Shown: positions 58,542-64,000 of the stretch, in pieces
Numbering within the stretch: position 1 is the stretch's first letter
How the letters are laid out: each line of letters begins with the position of its first letter
Source of the DNA: Paracoccus denitrificans
Lineage (GTDB): Bacteria; Pseudomonadota; Alphaproteobacteria; Rhodobacterales; Rhodobacteraceae
DNA length: 64,000 nt
Direction of reading: 5' to 3'
NCBI GenBank assembly: GCA_005768755.1
Contig: VAFL01000007.1
Span: forward strand, 62,001-126,000
Made by a program: the position numbers and the translations under genes
Notes under the pieces: generated by a model
Databases searched by the model: none
Seen by the model: only the letters and a program-made list of their open reading frames with translations
What the model was told of the DNA's origin: nothing

Positions 58542-59480
58542 GTGTCAAAGGAAAGTGCCAAACTGGATCAAGCTGCCCGTGCGGCTTGGCTTTCCTGGGT
58601 TGGCGGCCTGACCCAGGATGAGATCGCGGCCCGCATGGGTATTTCCCGGCAGACCGCGCAAAGACTGACCGCGCAAGCCATGGCTGCCGGGATCGTTAAG
58701 GTCCGGATCGAACATCCTCTGGCCGAATCGCTGGATCTTGCGGCACAGATCCAATCCCGGTTCGGCCTGCGCCGCGTCGAGGTGACGCCCGCCGACGCTG
58801 GTCCGTCTGGTGTGGCCATGCAGGTGGCAGAATTGCTTGAATCGCAGTTGAACCAGCCAGAGCCTGTCGTCCTGGCACTTGGCACCGGTCGCACGCTTCG
58901 CGCCGCGGTCGCGCAGATGTCACCGATCGACTGCCCCCAGCACCGGATCGTGTCGCTGACCGGAAATATCGCGCCGGATGGCTCTACATCCTATTACAAC
59001 GTGCTGTTTTCGATGTCGGAACGGGTGACTGCGCATTGCTATCCGCTGATGTTGCCGGTGATCGCCGCCACCGAGGAGGAGCGGAAGGCCCTGCAAAGCC
59101 AGCCGGGAAATGCGCGCGTGCTGGATCTGGCCGCAAATGCAGATATCGCCGTGATTGGTATCGGCGATCTGGGGCCGAATGCGCCGTTACAGGCCGACGG
59201 CTTCCTGACCCGGGAAGAAATCACCGATCTCAGCGCGCGTGGTGCCGTGGGTGAAGTGATTGGAAGTGCCTTCGATGCGAAGGGCCGTTTTCTGCCGCGC
59301 GATGGCCGCGTCGCCTCGGCTGCACTGCCGGATACGGACCGCGCACTGGTCATCGCTGCCGTTCATGGCCCCGCGAAATGGGCCGGCACCCTCGGGGCAT
59401 TGCGTGGTGGGTTCATCAATGGATTGATATGCGATGCCGGCATGGCGCGCTGGCTGCTGGACCAGCCCTCAACCCCGTAG
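58542..59480 (+). CDS. smoC: Sugar-binding transcriptional regulator, SorC/DeoR type (SmoC)
   Basis: This 312-residue protein has an N-terminal helix-turn-helix (about 23-46: 'LTQDEIAARMGISRQTAQRL') and a C-terminal sugar-phosphate-type effector domain with 'VLALGTGRTLRAAVAQM' and 'RALVIAAVHGPAKWAGTLGALRGGFINGLICD' (split here). SorC-family proteins respond to phosphorylated sugars. It starts with GTG at 58542. It is divergent from smoE with a candidate operator between, and probably controls the polyol operon. Confidence 0.9.
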   Translation: MSKESAKLDQAARAAWLSWVGGLTQDEIAARMGISRQTAQRLTAQAMAAGIVKVRIEHPLAESLDLAAQIQSRFGLRRVEVTPADAGPSGVAMQVAELLESQLNQPEPVVLALGTGRTLRAAVAQMSPIDCPQHRIVSLTGNIAPDGSTSYYNVLFSMSERVTAHCYPLMLPVIAATEEERKALQSQPGNARVLDLAANADIAVIGIGDLGPNAPLQADGFLTREEITDLSARGAVGEVIGSAFDAKGRFLPRDGRVASAALPDTDRALVIAAVHGPAKWAGTLGALRGGFINGLICDAGMARWLLDQPSTP

Positions 59481-59537
59481 ACAGGACGGTTCAGCGTTAC
59501 TATCACCGGTCCCGAAGGATCGCAGAAGGAGCGCCCG

Positions 59538-60683
59538 ATGAATCGCCTTCTTGCCGCCGGCCTGCTGGCCGCGTTCGCCATGCCTGCCGCAGCGGAAACG
59601 ACGGTTGGCCTGCTGCTGCCCGCCTCGGGCAATTACGCGGCACTCGGAAAGGATATCGAAGACGGATTTCGGATGGCCATGGCCGCTGCCGGACGCAATG
59701 ACATCACCATTATCCCCGCCGATACGGAGGCCGATCCTCAGACCGGGCTGACGATGACGCGCAAGCTGATCATGCAGGACAAGGCCGACGTGCTGGTCGG
59801 CATAGTCTCCTCTGCCGTGCTGGCGGCGGTGCGCGACACCGTGCATCAGGCCCAAGTGCCGCTGATTGTCGCCAATGCCGGTAACAGCGACGCCACAGGC
59901 AAGGACTGCTCGCCCTACATCACCCGCGTCAGCTTTTCGAACGACCAGCTGAACCGGCCGATGGGCGAATGGATGGCCGGTCAAGGGGTGGCCTCGGTCT
60001 ATACGCTCGCCCCTGATTACGCCGCCGGTCGGCAGATGATCGGCGCTTTTTCCGACGCGTTCATCGCCAATGGCGGCAAGGTCATCGGCGGAGAGTTCAC
60101 ACCCTTCGGAAAGACAGATGATTTCGGACCTTACCTTGCCAAGGCGAAGGCATCGGGGGCGCAGGCGCTATATGTGTTCTATGGCGGTGCCGATGCGGTC
60201 AGTTTCGTCCGGCAATATGACAGTTTCGGCATGGCCCAGACGATGCCGGTCTATTCCGTGGGCTTTCTGACGGCCCCACTTTATCTGCGTGAACAAGGCC
60301 GCGCCGCGACCGGCGTGATCGGCGCGCTGCATTATCTTCCGACACTGGACACCCCGGAAAACGCTGCCTTCGTCGCCGCCTATAAAAGCGAGCACCCCGA
60401 TACGCTGCCGTCGGAATATGTCGTTGCGGGCTATGATGCCGGTCGGCTGTTGCTGGGCGCATTGGATAGCGGCGCCGAAGGCCCCGCTGAACTGGCGGAG
60501 GCCTTGCCCAAAATCGCCTATACCGGGCCGCGCGGCGCGACGGAGATCGACCCGGCGACGAATAACATCGTCCAAAGCGTCTATGTCTTCGAAACAGTCG
60601 AAGGGGCCGATGGCATGACCCACCGGCTGCTGAACACGATCCCGGCGGTGCGCGACGCGCCCAATGGCTGCGTGATGCCCTAG
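59538..60683 (+). CDS. Branched-chain amino acid-type ABC substrate-binding protein
   Basis: This 381-residue periplasmic protein has a signal peptide (about 1-20, MNRLLAAG...AAAE) and the two-lobe Leu/Ile/Val-binding fold: 'VGLLLPASGNYAALGKDIEDGFRMAM', 'LVGIVSSAVLAAVRDTV', 'DYAAGRQMIGAFSDAFIANGGKVIGGEF' (parts only) and 'AGYDAGRLLLGAL'. Such proteins carry amino acids, amides, urea or aromatic compounds, so leucine should not be assumed. It is 57 bases after smoC and heads the five-gene importer. Confidence 0.9.
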   Translation: MNRLLAAGLLAAFAMPAAAETTVGLLLPASGNYAALGKDIEDGFRMAMAAAGRNDITIIPADTEADPQTGLTMTRKLIMQDKADVLVGIVSSAVLAAVRDTVHQAQVPLIVANAGNSDATGKDCSPYITRVSFSNDQLNRPMGEWMAGQGVASVYTLAPDYAAGRQMIGAFSDAFIANGGKVIGGEFTPFGKTDDFGPYLAKAKASGAQALYVFYGGADAVSFVRQYDSFGMAQTMPVYSVGFLTAPLYLREQGRAATGVIGALHYLPTLDTPENAAFVAAYKSEHPDTLPSEYVVAGYDAGRLLLGALDSGAEGPAELAEALPKIAYTGPRGATEIDPATNNIVQSVYVFETVEGADGMTHRLLNTIPAVRDAPNGCVMP

Positions 60684-61550
60684 GTGGCGGCCTTCTGGAT
60701 CTTGCAGGGACTGAACACGCTGCAATATGCGGCGCTTCTGTTTCTGATCTCGGCCGGGTTATCGGTCAGCTTCGGGTTGATGGGGTTCGTCAATCTGGCC
60801 CATGGCGCGCTGTATATGCTGGGCGCATATATCGGGATCTGGGTGGCGGGACAGCATGGTTTCTGGACCGGGATGATCGCCGCGCCGCTGGCGGTTGGGG
60901 CGATCGGTGGGGCGCTTTACCTTGCCCTGCTTCATCGCGTGGCACGACTGGGACCGATGCCGCAGGTGCTGGTCAGCTTCGGGCTGGTGTTCATCCTGAC
61001 CGAGATCACGCGCATCCTTTGGGGCGATAATCCCCTGGGACTGGAACCGCCCGCCTTGCTGGCAGGACGGATACCGCTTCCGGGCGCGGCATATCCCCAT
61101 TACCGCCTTTTCGTGATCGCGCTTGGCTTCGGACTGGCCTTGGTCTTGTGGTTTTGCGTCAATCGGACCGCGCTTGGCGCCAGTCTGCGTGCCTCGGTCG
61201 AGAACAGGGAAATGGCGCGGGCCATCGGCATCGACACCGATCGCCTGCTTCTGCTGGCCTTTACGCTCGGGTCGGCCCTGGCAGGGCTTGGCGGGGTCAT
61301 TGCGGCACCGATTACGGCTGCCAATACCGGTATGGCCATCAGCATCCTTGTTCCGGCCCTGATCGTGACAGTGATCGGCGGCACGGGCAGCATATCCGGC
61401 GCAATCGTCGGCGCGCTGATCGTCGCAGCGGTCGAGGTGCTGGGGGCCGCGTTCCTGCCCCGCGCCGGGGGCGTTCTGATCTATGCGATGTTGATCGCCG
61501 CGCTGATCTGGCGCCCCGAAGGCCTGTTTCAGGCGCGCGCGGTGCGGTGA
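60684..61550 (+). CDS. Branched-chain amino acid-type ABC permease (LivH family)
   Basis: This 288-residue permease begins with a GTG directly abutting the upstream stop codon. It has 'FGLMGFVNLAHGALYMLGAYIG', 'LGASLRASVENREMARAIGID' (the cytoplasmic coupling region) and 'IGGTGSISGAIVGALIVAAVEVLG' (split here). About seven to eight membrane helices are present. It overlaps the livM start by one base (TGATG). Confidence 0.92.
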   Translation: MAAFWILQGLNTLQYAALLFLISAGLSVSFGLMGFVNLAHGALYMLGAYIGIWVAGQHGFWTGMIAAPLAVGAIGGALYLALLHRVARLGPMPQVLVSFGLVFILTEITRILWGDNPLGLEPPALLAGRIPLPGAAYPHYRLFVIALGFGLALVLWFCVNRTALGASLRASVENREMARAIGIDTDRLLLLAFTLGSALAGLGGVIAAPITAANTGMAISILVPALIVTVIGGTGSISGAIVGALIVAAVEVLGAAFLPRAGGVLIYAMLIAALIWRPEGLFQARAVR

Positions 61551-62488
61551 TGTTCCGCTTGACCAGACCTCGCTTGGCGGTGTTCGTTCTGTCGCTGGCA
61601 ATGCTGACATGCATCGCCCTTTTCGGCGGTTTCTTTGCGCGCGAGGTCGTGGCGGAAATTGCCATTCTCGCGATCCTTGTCATCGCGCTGGATGTAGCGG
61701 CCGGGTTCGGTGGCATGGTTTCCCTTGGTCATGGCGCGATCATGGGGGTCGGCGCCTATGGCTTTGGCCTGGCCTGCCAAAGCGGCATTGCTGCCTGGCC
61801 CGCGGCAGGCATCGGCATCGCAGCCGCTGCGCTGACCGGCGGGATGATCGGAACCGTCGCCATTCGGGCGCAGGGCATATTCTTCATCATGGTCACGCTG
61901 GCCTTCGGACAGATGATCTGGACCGTCACCCATACCGCGACATGGACAGGCGGCGACGATGGCATGTCCGGCCTGCCCCGCCTGCCACTTCCCCTGATCG
62001 ATCCGGGCGATCCCCGCACCTTCGCGCTGCTGGCCCTGGCGGTTCTTGCAGCGGTGTTCCTGATCGCAGCCGCCCTTCTGTGCAGCCCGTTCGGCCGCGC
62101 CTTGCAGGCTGTTCACGAAAATCCGCTGCGCGCCGCGGCAATCGGTTTTCCCGTGCAGAGGCTGAGGATTGCGGCATTCACGCTCTCCTCTGCAATCGCG
62201 GGGATCGCGGGGGTGATAATGGCCCAGCACATGCAATTCATCTCGCCCACGATGATGGTCTGGACCGCCTCGGGCGAGGCACTTGTCGTGCTGATCCTTG
62301 GCGGTATCGGCACACTTGTCGGCCCGATCATCGGCGCGATGGCCTATGTCGGGCTGAAATACTGGGCCAGCGGCTGGACCGATCACTGGCACATCCTCAT
62401 CGGGGTCCTGCTGATCGCCGTCGTGATGGCGGGCGGACGCGGGCTTTTCGGACAGGCAGAAAATGCGTGGCGACATGCTGATCGTTAA
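61550..62488 (+). CDS. Branched-chain amino acid-type ABC permease (LivM family)
   Basis: This 312-residue permease has 'LDVAAGFGGMVSLGHGAIMGVGAYG' (the conserved G.vSlGha segment), the coupling region 'ALQAVHENPLRAAAIGFPV' and the C-terminal 'GGIGTLVGPIIGAMAYVGLKYWA'. The start at 61550 overlaps the previous stop (TGATG); the frame upstream is shadow. It pairs with the LivH-type permease. The end overlaps the ATPase gene by 26 bases. Confidence 0.93.
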   Translation: MFRLTRPRLAVFVLSLAMLTCIALFGGFFAREVVAEIAILAILVIALDVAAGFGGMVSLGHGAIMGVGAYGFGLACQSGIAAWPAAGIGIAAAALTGGMIGTVAIRAQGIFFIMVTLAFGQMIWTVTHTATWTGGDDGMSGLPRLPLPLIDPGDPRTFALLALAVLAAVFLIAAALLCSPFGRALQAVHENPLRAAAIGFPVQRLRIAAFTLSSAIAGIAGVIMAQHMQFISPTMMVWTASGEALVVLILGGIGTLVGPIIGAMAYVGLKYWASGWTDHWHILIGVLLIAVVMAGGRGLFGQAENAWRHADR

Positions 62489-63185
62489 GGAACTGTCCAA
62501 GCGCTTTGGCGCCGCTGCGGTCATCCGTGACCTGTCGCTGCGGGTCAACACAGGCGAAAGGCTGGCCATCCTTGGCCCGAACGGCGCAGGCAAGACCACG
62601 CTGCTGCGGCTGATCGCGGGCGAGATCGCAGCCGACGCAGGCAGCATCCAGATGGACGGGCGCGATGTGACGCGGCTGTCAGCCGATGCCCGCGCCCGCG
62701 CGGGCCTTGGCCGCAGCTTTCAGACCACCGCCTTGTTCGATTCCTTCACCATTGCCGAAAACCTGTCGGTTGCCGTCGCCGCACGGCAGGGCAAGCACTT
62801 CGTTGGCCGCAATCCACCAGGCAACTGCAAAGCCGCGTTCGGCACTGACTGGCTTGCAGATCATTGCGACCTGCACCCGACCAGCAGACGTGTCTCGGCC
62901 TTGGATCACGGCACGCGGCGCAGGGTGGATCTGGCCCTTGCGCTGGCAGGTTCGCCGCGCCTGCTGTTGCTGGACGAGCCGGCGGCAGGGCTTGGATCGT
63001 CAGGATCGCTCGGCCCGTTGTTGGCCGCCCTGCCGCGCGACCTGACGATCATCCTGATCGAGCATGATCTGGATCTGGCTTTCACGCTGGCGGATCGCAT
63101 CGTGATCCTGGACGCCGGGCGCATCGTCTTCGACGGCAGGCCCGATGGCGCGCGCCCCGTGCTGAGGGCCATATATGATGCTTGA
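62463..63185 (+). CDS. Branched-chain amino acid-type ABC ATPase (LivG family), degenerate signature
   Basis: This 240-residue ATPase has an intact Walker A 'GPNGAGKTT' (38-46), Q-loop Gln87, Walker B 'LLLLDEP' (166-172) and H-loop His201. The usual 'LSHGEQ' signature reads 'LDHGTR' (147-152), and the region before it (105-145) is poorly conserved. The total length is a little short. The start is at 62463 or 62475 (both Met), the first overlapping livM by 26 bases. Function is probably kept because the partner ATPase has a canonical signature. Confidence 0.88.
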   Translation: MRGDMLIVKELSKRFGAAAVIRDLSLRVNTGERLAILGPNGAGKTTLLRLIAGEIAADAGSIQMDGRDVTRLSADARARAGLGRSFQTTALFDSFTIAENLSVAVAARQGKHFVGRNPPGNCKAAFGTDWLADHCDLHPTSRRVSALDHGTRRRVDLALALAGSPRLLLLDEPAAGLGSSGSLGPLLAALPRDLTIILIEHDLDLAFTLADRIVILDAGRIVFDGRPDGARPVLRAIYDA

Positions 63186-63894
63186 GCTTTCGGAACTGAC
63201 TGCAAGCTATGGCACATTGCAGGTTCTGCACGGCCTTTCGCTCAGGATCGGGCGTGGTCGGGTCCACGCGCTTCTTGGGCGCAACGGTGCCGGCAAGTCC
63301 ACGGCGCTGCGTCGGATCATGGGGCTTTTGCCGCCCTCTCAGGGCCAAATCAGCCTTGACGGGCAAGACATTGCGGATTGGCCCACGCACCGCATCGCCC
63401 GGGCGGGCATCGGTTACGTCCCCGAAGGTCGCGACGTGTTCACCACGCTTTCGGTCCGCGAAAACCTTACGCTTGCAGGTCGGATCGGGCGCGGCGGCTG
63501 GAATCTGGACGCGGTGAGTGCAGTGTTTCCCAACCTTGCCGGGCGAATGGAAGCGCCTGCGGCGGCCCTGTCCGGGGGAGAGCAGCAGATGCTGGCAATT
63601 GGGCGGGCGCTGATGACCTCGCCCCGGGTGATGCTGCTTGACGAACCGTCCCAGGGGCTGTCTGTGGCCATGATCGCAGGTTTGCGGGATGCGCTGGCAC
63701 GATTGAAGGCGCAAGGAATGACCATTTTGCTGGTTGAACAGAATGTCGGTTTCACGACCGCCCTGGCCGATGACGTGACGCTGATCTCGCGCGGGGTGGC
63801 CGTCTGGACTGGCGACGTGGCGGCTTTCGCAACAGCAACCGCGCCAAGACGGCGCTGGCTGGGTGGCGATGCCGCCCCATCTGCGCAGCAGTGA
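63175..63894 (+). CDS. Branched-chain amino acid-type ABC ATPase (LivF family)
   Basis: This 239-residue ATPase has all ABC motifs: Walker A 'GRNGAGKST' (35-43), the LivF hallmark 'YVPEGRDVFTTLSVRENL', signature 'LSGGEQQMLAIGRAL' (132 on), Walker B 'VMLLDEP' and H-loop region 'LLVEQNVGF'. The last is 'EQN' rather than 'EHN', as is normal for LivF. It starts at 63175 or at the adjacent Met 63178, overlapping livG by 11 bases. It is the last complete gene in the window. Confidence 0.93.
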   Translation: MMLELSELTASYGTLQVLHGLSLRIGRGRVHALLGRNGAGKSTALRRIMGLLPPSQGQISLDGQDIADWPTHRIARAGIGYVPEGRDVFTTLSVRENLTLAGRIGRGGWNLDAVSAVFPNLAGRMEAPAAALSGGEQQMLAIGRALMTSPRVMLLDEPSQGLSVAMIAGLRDALARLKAQGMTILLVEQNVGFTTALADDVTLISRGVAVWTGDVAAFATATAPRRRWLGGDAAPSAQQ

Positions 63895-64000
63895 CGGTGC
63901 CCGACCCCGTCGCGGGTTCTTCTGTGCGGGCGACGTCCCGGTTTGGGGTTTCACGACGACAGTCCCGCCACTATATGCCGGGCAAGCAAAGGAGTTTTCC

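Overview
The window looks like chromosomal DNA of an alphaproteobacterium of the Rhodobacteraceae/Paracoccaceae type, probably Paracoccus or a close relative. The evidence is the high GC content, dense gene packing with many ATGA and TGATG overlaps, and several characteristic gene sets: suhB-ybgC-tolQRAB-pal-ybgF-tilS-ftsH, dxs-ispA-xseB, a pair of M16 peptidases, a SitABCD-type metal importer beside a Fur/Mur regulator, and an smo-type polyol operon. I saw no rRNA, tRNA, insertion sequence, prophage or CRISPR array. No gap between genes exceeds about 200 bases.

Layout. 1-8.3 kb is mixed housekeeping: a cut-off GST, a DMT exporter, HU, AMP nucleosidase, a flavin oxidoreductase, an SDR-like protein, a CoA transferase, an SH3 protein and a VIT1-like protein. 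8.3-13.3 kb holds isoprenoid synthesis (dxs, ispA), xseB and mutL. 13.4-17.8 kb holds a small lipoprotein, two M16 peptidases, a DUF3035 lipoprotein and lspA. 17.8-24.6 kb holds purH, a heparinase-like protein, rsmB, an SdhE/SDHAF4-like assembly factor, two unknown coupled genes, folD and a 26-residue membrane peptide. 24.6-34.8 kb is the envelope block ftsH, tilS, ybgF, pal, tolB, tolA, tolR, tolQ, ybgC and suhB, all on the minus strand. 35-39.2 kb holds metF, a DUF2235 protein, YnfA, an ornithine/lysine-type decarboxylase and a PRC-barrel protein.

39.35-46.44 kb is the most unusual region. A minus-strand HxlR regulator with an N-terminal cysteine and an SCP2-like C-terminal domain lies divergent to a tight ten-gene plus-strand run. 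That run encodes a tandem DUF1428 protein, four VOC/glyoxalase-like proteins, a GST, a thioredoxin-fold DUF899 protein, two NTF2-like proteins and an exported alpha/beta hydrolase. An electrophile or toxic-small-molecule detoxification regulon is a reasonable inference, but no substrate can be read from the sequence.

46.4-50.4 kb is a Mn/Fe-type ABC importer (sitDCBA order on the + strand) with a divergent cysteine-poor Fur-family regulator. Two inverted 20-bp operator-like sites lie between them. 50.6-59.5 kb is a polyol (mannitol/sorbitol) uptake and oxidation operon: xylB, a HAD phosphatase, mtlK, smoK, smoG, smoF and smoE, with a divergent SorC-type regulator. It lacks the short-chain sorbitol dehydrogenase found in the Rhodobacter version. 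59.5-63.9 kb is a complete branched-chain amino acid/amide-type ABC importer of five genes whose LivG-type ATPase has a degenerate signature motif.
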